Below are positions 25,430 through 37,060 of a stretch of DNA of 64,000 nt, one piece after another. This DNA is from Capsicum annuum (lineage: Eukaryota > Streptophyta > Magnoliopsida > Solanales > Solanaceae): positions 162,265,367 to 162,329,366 of the forward strand of contig NC_061114.1 of the NCBI RefSeq assembly GCF_002878395.1. The letters are read 5' to 3'. Each line of letters begins with the position of its first letter. Within the stretch, counting starts at the first letter, position 1. The position numbers were made by a program, and so were the translations under genes. Under the pieces are notes generated by a model. That model saw only the letters and a list, made by a program, of their open reading frames with translations. It did no database searches and was not told where the DNA came from.

Positions 25430-25870
25430 TTGTGTCCCATCTGCGTTAAATTTACGACTGGACTGCTGAAGCAGTCCCAGAGCATGTCGTAGCAGTGTGT
25501 AGCAGCTGCTTTGTGTCCAATATGCGATGGACCTGCGTCTGAACTGCTTAAGCAGATGCAGCGCAGGTCAAGGCAGCAACTACCAGTTTCTTGTCTTCAA
25601 CTTGCACCTGGACTGCATCCAAGATGTGCCCGGACTGCTGCAGCAATTACAACACAAGTCCAGGCAGATTTTACCATCCAAACTTGGCCCCTGCTGCGTC
25701 CCAAATGCATCTGGCCTGCGCCTAGACTGCTTGAGTAAGTCCAACGCAGGTGAAAGCAGTAACTTTCAGTGATTTACTTCAAATTTTGGCTTCCTGCGTT
25801 CAAATACTTAGCACCTGCATCTGGCCTGCTCAAGATGGTTCAGAACAGGTTGCCCACAGCCAGCTACACG
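25430..25870. repeat. Cluster of CTGC-rich imperfect repeats inside the Athila element
   Basis: A stretch with far higher GC than its surroundings. Phrases such as 'ggactgctgaagcag', 'gaactgcttaagcagatg', 'ggactgctgcagcaa' and 'agactgcttgagtaag' recur at roughly 70-110 bp intervals, each followed by 'g(c)gcaggtc/gaaagcagtaac'. Many contain short dyads (gctg..cagc). ORFs through it in three frames (25511-25956) are by-products of the repeat. Confidence 0.7.
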
Positions 25871-26239
25871 AATTTTCTTTTTTTTTGAACAAAATTATTA
25901 GTTCGGAGCTTAGTCTTAAGCCTCTGGTCCAACTTTCTCGCATCCCAAATTTATGAAGTTACCTACATCAATCAAAACTAAGCTAAAATTAATATCAAAA
26001 ACATCAAAAATAAATCTTGGGTTGCCTCCCAAGAAGTACCGTAGTTATAGTTGTGGAATGACATCATTTACTTATCATTTTGGATCTTTGAAGCGAAGTG
26101 ACTCAACCTTAGTCGCTCTGGGTCCACCCACATAATAGTGCTTCAATCATTGGTCGTTCACCATAAATTTCTTCTTCTCGTGATCTTCCAACTCAATTGC
26201 TCCACTCGGGTAAACATTTGAGACCACGAACGGTCCCAA

Positions 26240-27060
26240 CCACTTTGATCTAAGCTTCCCCACAAAGTTTCAATCTTGAATTGAAAAGGAGTACAACATC
26301 ACCCACATGAAACTCTCGCTTTAAGATTTTGGCATCATGCCACCTCTTCATCTTCTCTTTGTACAACACAGAGCTCTCATATGCTTTAAGTCGAAACTCT
26401 TCCAACTCATGAAGTTGATTCACCCTTGATTTTGAGGCGTCTTCCCAAACCTTGTAAAGCAATGGCTTCCATCTACTTTGAGACATAATCGCCTGCTACC
26501 AAGATATATTTATTACCATATAAGCTCGCAAAGGGACCCATGAAGTTGATCCCCCCCACATCAAATAGTTCAACCTCGAGATTGGGCTTAAGAGGCATCT
26601 CATGTTTCCTCGAAACACTACCTTACATTTGACATTGAGGACATATTTTTACCAACTCATAAGCATCTCTATGAAGGGTAGGCCAATAGTATCCACTTTG
26701 AAGAACCTTAGCAGATGTTCGGATCCTACTATGATGACCACCGAACGAAGAGGAGTGACAAGCCTAAAAAATATCTATCATTTCCGCTTCCATGACACAC
26801 CTACGGATCACACCATCCGCACACTCCCTAAACAAGAACGGTTCATCCCAAAATTATTTTTTCACATCAAATAGAAATCGCTTCTTTTGATAATGATTTA
26901 ACTCATCGAGAAGCACAACGCTCATAATATAGTTTGCATAATCTTCATACCAAGGTGTAATGCTCCCTGAAAGTGACATGACTAGCTCATCGGGGAAGGT
27001 GTCATTAATATCAATCTCACCCCACTTCTCATGATTGGATTCAAGGAGGGAAAGGTGGTC
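26240..27060 (-). pseudogene. Athila integrase with core deletion
   Basis: Order on the minus strand: the zinc-binding segment ending 'ELVKICPQCQM' (about 26700-26620), the start of the catalytic core 'FMGPFASLYGNKYILVAGDY' (about 26545-26490), then immediately the C-terminal part 'QLHELEEFRLKAYESS' and 'DVVLLFNSRLKL' (26486-26250). Most of the catalytic core, normally about 120-150 residues with the remaining acidic residues, is missing. The first catalytic Asp (in the family GID) reads Asn at 26545-26547. A stop lies at the deletion joint. Integrase activity is excluded for this copy. Confidence 0.8.
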
Positions 27061-27099
27061 GGCTACTGATTTTTACACCCCTTTCAATCTTTCACTTTA

Positions 27100-27440
27100 A
27101 AATCGAACTCTTACAAGAATAATATCCACCTAATCAATCGAGGTTTTGCCTTTTTATTTGCCATGAGATATCGAAGAGTGGCGTGGTCCATATGTACAAC
27201 CAGTTTCATGCCAAACAAATAAGCCCAAAACTTCTCAAAAGCATACACCACTGCTAAAAACTCTTGTTCCGTAACTGTATAATTACGTTGAGCATCATTC
27301 AAATTCTTGCTTGCATAATAAATTGGGTGGAACAACTTCTTTTATCTTTGGCCAAAAACTGCACCTAGAGCAACACCACTTGTATCACATATTAATTCAA
27401 AGGGCAATGACCAATCCGGGGCTACTATGATAGGAGCCGA
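27100..27440 (-). pseudogene. Athila RNase H domain
   Basis: 27335-27111 reads 'PIYYASKNLNDAQRNYTVTE', then 'QEFLAVVYAFEKFWAYL' and 'VHMDHATLRYLM', the core of Gypsy RNase H with its TEQE and D-H motifs. It is separated from RT by a stop near 27336-27341, and a frame break precedes 'ICDTSGVALGAVFGQR'. It belongs to the same pol as the RT. Confidence 0.85.
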
Positions 27441-27492
27441 CACAAGGAGTTCCTTGAGACAATTGAAAGCTTTTACACAATCACCATCAAAC

Positions 27493-28526
27493 TCAAATTT
27501 TGCCTTTTTTTCCAAAAAGCTTGCACAAAGGGTGAGCAATCTTTGAAAAATCTTTAATGAAGCACAAATAGAACCCGGCATGACCAAGAAAACTTCTAAC
27601 GCCCTTCACGGAGATCGGTGGAGATAACTTAGCGATCATCTTAACTTTTTCTCGATCCACTTGGATACCCTTACCCAAAATTTTGTGGCCTAGAACAATG
27701 CCTTTTTTGACCATGAAATGACATTTTTCCTTATTCAAAACAAGATTGGTCTCCACATATCTTTCAAGGACTTTACTTAAGTGAGCGAGGCAAAAATCAA
27801 ATGAATCCCCAACCGCGGAGAAGTCATCCATGAAAACCTCCATTGCATCCTCTACCATATCGTCAAAAATGGACAACGTACATCATTGGAAAGTGGTCGG
27901 CACATTGCATAACCAAAGGGCATGCGCTAGAAAGCAAATATGCCATAGGGACAAGTCAAATTGGTATTTTCTTGGTCTTCCGGGGTAATACAAATTTGAT
28001 TGTACCCTGAGTAACCATCAAGAAAGCAATACCAATATTGATCGGCTAGCCTATCCAACATTTGATCCATGAATGGCATGGGAAAGTGGTCTTTCTCGAA
28101 CCACGAGTTTAATTTGTGATAATCCATACACACTCTCCAACTCGTGACCGGGCGCATAGGTATAAGATCATTATTCTCATTTGGGACCACCGTCATGTTG
28201 CCCTTCTTAGGAATACATTAAACCGGACTCATCCATGTGCTATTTGAAATTGGGTAGACAACTCTCACATCAAGCCACTTAATAATTTCCTTGTTGACCA
28301 CCTCTTGTATCGGTTGATTTAGTCACCTTCGGTTTTACACACTAGGAACATGATCAATATTTAGCTTGATTTTATAAGAACAAATTCCGAAAAAAATGCC
28401 TATAATGTTCGCAATAGTCCATCTGAGAGCACGAATGAACTTTTTCACAATTGATTTTAAGGCATCCACTTGATAAGGTTCAAGATCACCTGCTACAATG
28501 ATTGGCAATGTATTATCTTCACCCAA
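27493..28526 (-). pseudogene. Athila reverse transcriptase, interrupted
   Basis: Two main reading pieces are visible. The first (28196-27927) contains 'WRVCMDYHKLN', 'LDRLADQYWYCFLDGYSGYN' and 'ITPEDQ'. The second (27876-27493) contains the polymerase box FMDD at 27823-27834, 'CHFMVKKGIVLGHKI' and 'GVRSFLGHAGFYLCFIKDFS'. These are diagnostic of Athila-clade RT. Between them (27926-27877) the frame is broken and the catalytic palm is discontinuous. A leading piece (28526-28335) carries the connecting region between protease and RT. Confidence 0.9.
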
Positions 28527-28535
28527 GAAAATATA

Positions 28536-29210
28536 TTAGAGATGGGATGGTAACGACTTAAGTTCGAGTTGAGGTGGTTCAATAATAAACGGCTTGGCGG
28601 ATGGACTCTCACAATTTTTCAAATCAAGATCCAATTTGATCGGGTTCTTGGTGTAATATCCAAGACCCATCAATGAAGCTACCACCTCATCATATTTTTC
28701 AACCACCTCACTTCCAAAGTTCCACAATACACCCACCAAAGGGTTATTCATAAGATCCATTTCAACGGTGTTAGCTACCTCATCATCAACTACATCAATC
28801 ACCAAAATAACTTGCAAGTCCATAGGTTGCTTTATGGACTTACGCACATTGAAGGATACTTCTTCATTATTCACCCAAAATTTCATCTCCCCATATTCTA
28901 CATCCACTAAAGCCCTTTCAGTAGTCAAGAATGTTCTACCAAGAATGATTGGGACCTCATGATCAACCTCACAATTGAGAATCACGAAGTCGGCCAAAAA
29001 TATAAATCGGTCAACTTTCACCAAAATATCATACAACACACCAACGGGCTTTTTAATTAAACGATCAGCCATTAGAAGCCTTATAGTGGTAGGCTTAGGA
29101 GCACCCAAGCCTAACTTTCAAAACACGGCGAATGACATCAAATTAATACTTTTTTCAATATCACACGGCGAATGACATCAAATTAATACTTGCTTCAATA
29201 TCACACAACG
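28536..29210 (-). pseudogene. Athila aspartic protease region with a 40-bp tandem duplication
   Basis: The ORF 29108-28536 contains 'KPVGVLYDILVKVDRFIFLA', 'DFVILNCEVDHEVPIILGRT' and 'FLTTERALVDVEYGEMKFWV', the retropepsin-like domain of Athila pol. The catalytic DxGA segment should lie just upstream, around 29110-29210. Exactly there a 40-bp direct duplication ('cacggcgaatgacatcaaat' units at 29124-29163 and 29164-29203) shifts the frame. The protein would normally be cleaved from a gag-pol polyprotein. Confidence 0.8.
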
Positions 29211-29299
29211 CTTTTCTGAATTTGTAGACCCCGATAGTGCAAGAAATAGTGAATGCACCTAGAGCTTCTTTCTTCACCACCATTGTGCTAAACATTATA

Positions 29300-31040
29300 G
29301 CACTACAATTATGGGTTACCTCAATTGTTCAAAATCTATGACTCGCTTCTTTGTAACCAAGTTCTTTATAAATTTAGCATAATCGAGCATTTCTCGTAAG
29401 GCTTCTAGCAACGGAATATTCACCGATAAATTGCTAAACTTTGCAAGAAACTTCTTAAACTTGGTATCATCATTCTTTTTCTTGAGCCTTTGTAGGAATA
29501 GGGGAGGAATTTTGATTTGTGCCAATAGAACAATTGGAGTTTCATCTATTTTTGGAGTATCATCCTCAATCACCTTCGGAGTTTTCTCACTTTCAATATT
29601 TTCTTCAACTACCGTTGGCCGTTCAACACTTGTCTCATTAGGATTTGGATTATTATCAATTGGCTCTTCTAACCGCCTTCTCTTTGCATTGGTTTGTTCT
29701 TCATTTGCCTTTTTATTGAGGTCTTCACCAAGATCAACAATATTTTTACCAAGAGTTCGACCACTCCTAGTGACAATAGCCATGATATGAACATTATCTT
29801 TAGAATTAACAACCGTGTCACTAGGTAATCCACTCTTTGGTCTTGCATTAGTTGTGCTGATATTTTTCCTAATTAAGTTTCGAGTTGCTTGATAGAGGCC
29901 GAGTGAGATGTCACCATTTGATTTAGTTGTGAGAAGTCACCTTTTATTTCTCTCACTATCTTATCGGTCCCCTGAATACCCATTAAAATTCGAGCAAGGA
30001 CATCTTTACTTTTGGGCTTATCCGGGTCAATGGAACTTGACTCTTTACCCTTTGCCCAATCATATGGAGGTACATACCAATCATAATCTCTCTACTTATC
30101 TCTCCAATAGTGATATCTATCACGATCTCTATCACACCAATATCTATCACGATCTCTTTCCTTCCAACCTTGATTCCCACCTTGCCTTTGGTAGGTAGGG
30201 CGGGAACCCTCCAATTAGTTCGACAAGAACCAAATTTCTTTATCAAGAGACTCCATTTTCTCATCATCATAACCTTTATCACTCTTAGAAGCAACGACGT
30301 TAACCACCTTAGGAGAAGCCCCCATCACATGCTTGATAAGAAGATCAAGTTGCGTCATTACTTTAGCTATATTTACATCTCTTTCTTCATTTTTTTTGTC
30401 TTGGCTCATAAAAGATGCAGAGGGAGTCCCCACGGACACCTTGGTATCTCTTGTGTGCCACCCTCTACTTTTCTTGGTCACTTGATCTAATAAAGTTGAC
30501 ACAACACCATACGATAGTCTAACAAGACAACCCCCATCCGCATTATCGACTACCATCTTGTTCAATTGATCTAATGCCCTATAGAAAATTTGGAGAAGCA
30601 TCTTATCCAAAACCTCATAATTTGGGCATTGCATTAACTTGTTGTTGAATCATTGTCAAACCTCATATAATGGTTCGCTATTAAGTTAGCAAAATTAAGT
30701 TGATGATTTCATCCCTTAGTTGCAATATTTGAGAAGAAGGAAAATATCTTTCCAAGAATGCCTCCGTGAGCACACTCCATGTAGTGAAAGATCTGGCGGG
30801 CAAAGACCGTAACCATAAGACGGCTTCTCCCGTCAAAGAGAATGGGAAAAGACGTAACCGAATTGATTCTTGAGATATGTGGGCTATGTCAAATGGAGAA
30901 CACACATCAATAAAATTCTTCAAGTGTAGATTAGCATCCTCATGAGCTTGGCCTCCAAATAACTCTTTCATTTGATGAAAATGAAGTATCGCGCTAGGAA
31001 TGTGAAACACTCCATTTTATTCCATTGGTGGAATACGAAT
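29300..31040 (-). pseudogene. Athila gag polyprotein, interrupted
   Basis: Pieces on the minus strand: 31010-30681 with the capsid-like Retrotrans_gag domain ('FSLTGEAVLWLRSLPARSFT', 'FLERYFPSSQ'), 30634-30215 with a middle region ('LLQIFYRALDQLNK'), then a basic, Ile-rich degraded part (30294-29983), and 29783-29316 with a charged linker followed by 'IPLLEALREMLDYAKFIKNL', typical of the end of Athila gag. At least three frame breaks separate them. No clear zinc knuckle was found. Confidence 0.85.
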
Positions 31041-31249
31041 AGCACTAGCTCGGTCTAATCACCGAGGTGATCTGCATCCTCAAGATATCCATCAACTGTC
31101 TTGGCATTACTACCGTATTGGCTCATAGTATCGTGTATACTATTATATACACCTGAGAAAGAACAAAACCACCAAACAATATAAAATAAAATACTACGGC
31201 TAACCCAAAGTAACTAAAAACACTATAAGAGTGAAAACTATGTTTCACT

Positions 31250-31266
31250 CCCCAGCAACAGTGCCA
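31250..31266 (-). other. Primer binding site of the Athila-type element
   Basis: On the minus strand 'TGGCACTGTTGCTGGGG' begins four bases inside the 5' LTR end. It closely resembles the PBS typical of Athila/Calypso elements (TGGCGCCGTTGCCGGGG), with a few changes. Confidence 0.75.
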
Positions 31267-31270
31267 TTTT

Positions 31271-32580
31271 TTATAACGCTCAAATTACACTCTTGAATGG
31301 GTGTAAGCGATTGTTATCAATATAATAACCCAACTTAGGCTGGGGTTGAATCCATAAGGAGTGAAAGCATGGAATTCAAAACTCAAGAGTATTAGTAGTC
31401 TATTAAAAGATGACCCATAGTGTGAATAAAGCAAGCATAAATGTAAAATGGGGGATTTAGTTTGAATGTGTTTATAAATTACAACTACTTCAATTTTAGT
31501 GCACTAGCTTGACGTTGAAGAATGCTAAGAGTGAATTCAATTGAGAATAAACCTTGGGGTTAAGCAATTATAGGTGTGGGATCATGCATAGGTATTTGGT
31601 CATTTATTCAATTTTTAGCTAAAAGTCATGGGTAAGCTACATGTCAATGTATTGGTGTCAATCTTTCAATTACAACACCAAATTTTATAAATGGATTCTT
31701 TCGAACACCTCACAAGTGTGACAATTTCCCACATCTATTGCCCCAATTATCATCTATATGTCTAAGAGATATCATTAAATAAAATAAATTAAGTTATTGA
31801 TTGCATTTATTTCTCACCTATGTCCTCTCTTTCAAGAATGACATGGGTTCTAGAGTGGTTGGAGTTTGCAACCCCTAACTCTCAATTAAGTCATGAAATA
31901 AATGCAACACCCATCACAACTAACTAATTAGAAAAATAATTAGCTAAAACCAATGCACTGCCACTACCTAAGAAAGCATAACCCCAAGAGTGGAAATTAG
32001 CTACTACTAGATAAAAGGGATAAGAATATACCAAAGTTATCAGTTACTTCATCCATGAAAAATAGAGACTATGTAATTCCACACTTGGGGTTTCAATAAT
32101 TCTTCAAAGGAAAATCACTACCATGTATTTTTCATTCAAGTTTAGTATAAATTTCTTAAAAGATGAAAAGATAGCTGCTAAAAGAGAATAGAAGAGCTAA
32201 GAGCTAAAAGGGAGGCTATCTTCAAAGATGAAAAAAACTAGCTCTTGAAAAATGAGCTAAAAGACTCCTTTTAAACTTCACACTACATTTGATGGAAATT
32301 ACAAAACTGCCACCTTATTCTTGGTCTTCTTGAGCAGATTCAAAGTGGATGAAGAGTAGACAGAGAGCAGATAGCTAGCAGCTCCAAAGCAGATATGAAG
32401 CGGATGACTCATTTCCTTCATATTTGGCCTCTTGATGACTTGAATGACATGTCTAATCTTCTATTTTTACCTTTACCTACATAAATGGGCATTACGTAAG
32501 CGAGTACCATCAAATCAATGGAAAACATGATAATTTAGGCTCAAAAGGTGCTAGCAAGTCATCAAATTAACGACTTATCA
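31271..32580 (-). repeat. 5' LTR of the Athila-type element
   Basis: 1,310 bp direct copy of 19136-20463, ending ...GACTTATCA. The outer terminal T-G has changed to T-T at 31271-31272. It shares all main landmarks with the other LTR, with small indels (for example a 5-bp deletion near 31372). Confidence 0.93.
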
Positions 32581-32585
32581 GTGAT
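32581..32585. other. Target-site duplication, right (GTGAT)
   Basis: Perfect copy of 19131-19135. Confidence 0.9.
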
Positions 32586-32783
32586 AGGTGATAGATGATA
32601 CACTCAGAAGAAAGAAAAAAGTTATTCTATATTATTTCTTTTTTTTTATCTTTAGCCTTGTTAATTTGTGCTTGATTTTACAATAATTAATATTATTTGA
32701 TATGGTGAGGATAAATTGTTAGTGTTAGATTATCTTTCCTTAGTCCCAACCCTTAAGGTAAATTAGTTTCAATTTTCTATTAT

Positions 32784-33020
32784 TGTTATGGAATATAAAA
32801 CAAAGAAGAAGAGGAATGGAGAGAAAAGAAATAGTGATTCTTATTTCTCTTGAGGGGTGAATTACAATGAATGAAAATCCCTTTATTTATAGGGAAGAAC
32901 CAACCTTGGGGTTTCTAAATTTTCCATAAATAGACATTCATTATATATGGTAAAGTTGACATTCACTATATATGGTAAAGTAGACATTCACTATATATGG
33001 TAATATAGTTATAATCTCCC
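32784..33020 (-). repeat. 3' LTR of the decayed Copia element
   Basis: Shares 'gaatggagagaaaagaaa', 'gtgattcttattt', 'tttatttatagg' and 'gtagacattcactatatat' with 36004-36221. It contains three near-copies of 'aaagt(t/a)gacattcactatata' (about 32935-33000), a small tandem amplification absent or shorter in the other LTR. Confidence 0.7.
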
Positions 33021-36003
33021 CCTCCCCCCTAATTAAATGTCTAATTGATAGAAAATACGTATATAAGTTGCCTTATTAAAAACCTTACAAGAAAAACCTA
33101 GTGGGACAAAACTTTGAAAGGGAAAAAGAGTATAACGCGTATCTGCTCCCTCAGATGAGAACATCAATTGGGAATTTGAATTTTCACATTTCAATCTTGT
33201 GCATCATCTTATTGAAAGTTGTAATTGATAGAGACTTTGTAAATAAATTAGTCATATTATCACTCGAATGAATTTATTGCACGTTGATATCACTTTTCTT
33301 TGGGAGCTAATGTACGTAGAAAAGTTTTGGCAAAATGTGTTTCATTCTATCTCTTTTTGTAAATCCTTCCTTGTTTTGGTGAAATGTGCTTCATTCTATC
33401 TTGTTTTACAAATCTTTCATTGAGTTGTGTTATGCCTGTTGCATTATCTTCATGCAAAATCATGGGTACTTTATCACATTTTAAATTACATTTTTCTCAA
33501 ATGAGATGTATCATTGACCTCAACCACATACATTCTCTACTTGCTTTATAAATAGCTATCGTCTTTGCATAATATGAATGTCATGTATACATGGTATGAC
33601 AATGATCCTTCATGACAATAGGTAACATGTCTATAGTGAACTATTATGTCGATCATATGAATATCATGTGTATTTAAAATCTTGACAAAATGTGTTAGCA
33701 TAAACACATTCATACAAGGACTTTCAATTGCAATATGCAAGTGATCTACTTCACTATCTCCATGTATAAGTAAAACTATATCATGCTCATAGTTGCAGCA
33801 AGATGTGTAAATACATCAATTGCATAAGATATGGTACTTTAGGATCTAATCTAATTTTGCATGTTTCTTATCTCAACTTCTTTCAGCAAATAATCTATAG
33901 CTTTTGAAAACTCTCCAAGAGTTTTAATAATTGTCAAGTTATAAATTTATGCGATATAAGGATTATAAATAAATTTTTCAGAAACTTTTATATACTTCCA
34001 ATATTTTGAATCCTTAGAAAAAGTTTTCATATAAATTTGTCAAGTGACAATTCAACATTTCATATGTGTCATCTTCAAGTGTCTGAACTGCAAATCAAAT
34101 AAGTATTATGCTTATTAAAATGCATCCCTTCATGTCACTTGATAAATATTTCTACGTCAGTATACCTAAATAGACAAATAATTCAGATCCTCATAATTTT
34201 AATTATATTGCGCTAATATGGTATCAAAGATATTATTGATGATATATTATTTCGTATCGATTCACAATGTGACATAACATTTTGAGATCTCATCACTTCA
34301 TTATTTTCAGGTACCTAAACCTTTCATAAGGTTTCATGAAGTGTTATGTCGTAGGCCCTTCAAGAACACATTGCCTCTTTATATGATTATTTGCTCCTTT
34401 TTATTTTTTAAGAATTATTGCTTTTAGAGCCGATTGATCTACCATGTTTTATATATGTAGTAGACTTTGTCCTTCAGGGACATTCAACTGGATAATTTAC
34501 AGCTAAATATGAGATTAATATTGGGTCAGCAAATGTTTGTAGCATTTGAATTTGAATTAATTATCTTTTGAATGGAATCATATTGATGGCAATTCACAAC
34601 ATATTTCTTAGTTGTTTATATCTCCCTCTCATGTTAGAAAAACTAACATACATCTCAATTTACTTTAGAGAATCCATCTTTGTACATCATGGTATATCTA
34701 TTGATCAAATACCATGCATCAAAACTACTAGATGAAATAATTGGTTCTTGACCTTAAATCAATTGAGAGGGAAAAATTAATCATAATTTTTGGTCTAATG
34801 AAAACAAGTGCTATTGTATGTAATATAACATACTTCAGACCAACACATGAGGCTTTGTTCTCATAAGTAATGATTCAACTATTTATTCGAGGCATTCAAT
34901 GTCAAAGCAGCATTATCAAGGCGAATTGTCTTAATTACATAATCTGGAAATTATGTTCTTAACTCGTTTTTATCGAGAAAACAACTTTATGAATGTCAAA
35001 CTGTAGGTTGAAATTAAATGCACATGTGATTATCTTATTGATGCATCTTTTCAACATATCACATGATAAGTGAACAAACCCTTATTCACCTTTAATACAT
35101 TTCAGGATTTAGGGGATCCAACCCCAACATTAGTTGATCCAACAAACTTATCAAGAGAACAAGCAACACTAAAAGTTCATGAAGATTATTGAGTTCTTAA
35201 ATATATGTTTAATACTTAATATGCACATCTTTAAGATATCGTAATCGTTCATGTCAACTTATGAATTTTTATACTAGTAAACTCCAAGTTTACCATGACG
35301 TGTGCTTTTTGATTTAGTGGATTTCAAATTTACTATGACATGAATAGATCTCAGAATTACTACTTCGAAAGTGGATTTCAAAATAACTCTTCTCAATTAT
35401 TCTGCGTCTTTTGAAGGCGAGTTTTGATACTGCCACAATCAAGTGTACATTTGTATTTATAAGTTTCACTAAATATTATCACATTCACCCCAGAAAATAA
35501 ATATGTGCTTATAACAATCAAAATTCTCATTTCCCGAAAATAGAATATAATCATGTCTTAAGTCTAACTGTCTTTGATAGCTTAGAATCTCTTCCAATAT
35601 ATTGCTATTTTATGAGCAAATCGAAGCATAAATAGTCAAGTAAATCACTTTAGTGATTCCTATCAAGTAGACACAATCACATTGTACCATTAATAACAAA
35701 AATCCAAAAACATAAAATATAAAGAACATACTAACCTTTTGGTATATTCACTAACCTTTTGTTAGTGCTTTTTTAGAGGTAGTACCTAAGCAATTCTATT
35801 CACATGACTTCTTTGAGAAAATAATAGCAATAGATTTATGAGAGGGAAAAATACGTACCAACAACATTATCCCAATTAAAAATAATTTATCAAGTAAAGC
35901 TAGGCAAACTAAAATAATCCCAATAAAGTAGCAATTGATTTTGTCTATCTCATAGTATACCATGACCTTAATTACTCAGTTTGTTTCAACTTTGTGTTGA
36001 TAA

Positions 36004-36221
36004 AGTGTTAGAAAATATAAAGCAAAGAAGAAAAAGAATGGAGAGAAAAGAAAGAGTGATTCTTATTTTTCTTGCGGGGTGAATTACAATAAAGGAAACC
36101 CCTTTATTTATAGGGGAAAACTAACCTTGAAATTTCTAATTTTTTCATAAAGTAGACATTCACTATATATGATAAAGTAGACATTCACTATATATAATAA
36201 TGCATTTATAATAATTATTAC
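36004..36221 (-). repeat. 5' LTR of the decayed Copia element
   Basis: Starts 'tgttagaaaatataaagcaa' and ends '...attattaca', matching the left copy through the 'ctttatttataggg' TATA-like region. Confidence 0.65.
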
Positions 36222-36549
36222 ATTTTTAGGTGGATTTGTTAAAAAAATAATTAGTGTTTTTTAGTTAACACACCTTCGATTCATATTATATGTTATTTTT
36301 ATCTTGAATATGAATACTTAATTATTATGCTTAAGTAAATAGTACCAACTTAATATGATTTTGATTATATAAAATTACACTTTCTACAAAAGAGTAAATT
36401 TGAAAATAGAAAAAGAAGAATTAATACCTACTTAATCATGTAAAATAATATTACTTATTTTGAACTAAATATAAAAACTAAAAATATCATATAATATGAA
36501 TGGGTGAGTATATCAAATACATCTTTTCTAAATCACAATCTTTTGGCAA
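36222..36549. other. AT-rich spacer, no gene seen
   Basis: No coding or repeat structure recognised. Confidence 0.5.
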
Positions 36550-37060
36550 ATTTAATTGATCTACTTTTGACGCCCAATTAATGATAATCTATTATGTTAT
36601 TGTACAAATTAAGTACGCTTAACATATCATATTATCATGTCCTCTAACTCTCACCAAAAGGTGGAGAGTATCATTGCCAATAATGGAACAAAAAATTATG
36701 AAAAGAAAAACTAGAAAGACTTTATATATTGTAATCTTTTAAGCCTATGAAAGACAAGTCAAGATCTGTTAATGGCTGCTATTTGTTGTTAAGATATTTC
36801 AAGTAATGAAGACATTGTTTACTTTGTGTGGCATTAATTATGGATTTTTTAATTAAAATAATATGTAGGTATAAAAGAAAGAGAATCAATTGAATGTCCT
36901 TGACAAACGCCTTCATTGCAATAGAAGTTAGCTTTTTGGTAAAAAAGAGCTATGGAAGCTTGTAACTTAATGATTGTTATTAATTTCAGCCAGTATATCT
37001 AAGCAACATCTTCAACCTTTGTTACCTGTTTTGATGGCCTCATTTTATCTTCATTTTCTC
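36550..37060. repeat. Right copy of a host segmental duplication
   Basis: 36550-36620 matches 8670-8735 and 36640-37060 matches 15215-15345 plus 16070-16330. The order is preserved and there are no intervening TEs, so this copy shows the uninterrupted arrangement. The similarity is diverged by many substitutions and small indels. No gene is evident in it. Confidence 0.7.

Larger units (their letters stand above)
19136..32580 (-). mobile_element. Complete-length Athila-type Ty3/Gypsy retrotransposon (minus strand)
   Basis: 13,445 bp bounded by two long direct repeats (LTRs) and a perfect 5-bp TSD (GTGAT). On the minus strand the order is 5' LTR, primer binding site, gag, protease, RT, RNase H, integrase, a repeat-rich spacer, a third ORF in env position, polypurine tract, 3' LTR. 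The RT sequence and PBS type point to the Athila/Calypso lineage. All ORFs carry stops or frameshifts and the integrase core has a large deletion, so this copy cannot move by itself. The LTRs differ by about a dozen substitutions and one 5-bp indel in their first ~115 bp. The insertion is therefore not recent, although the TSD is still intact. Confidence 0.95.
32784..36221 (-). mobile_element. Decayed Copia retrotransposon (minus strand)
   Basis: Two short direct repeats (32784-33020 and 36004-36221) flank about 3 kb. On the minus strand, the left LTR is preceded by an excellent polypurine tract (33032-33017, 'AGGGGGGAGGGGGAGA'). RNase H remains readable: 'KVPMILHEDNATGITQLNER' near 33480-33420, then 'DNMTNLFTKSLSITTFNKMM' near 33260-33200. 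Beyond that the coding region is too mutated to translate. No TSD is certain. It is much older than the Gypsy element next to it. Confidence 0.7.

Noticed and set aside
29431..30490. Plus-strand ORFs in the gag region
   Set aside because: Shadows of the minus-strand gag pieces.
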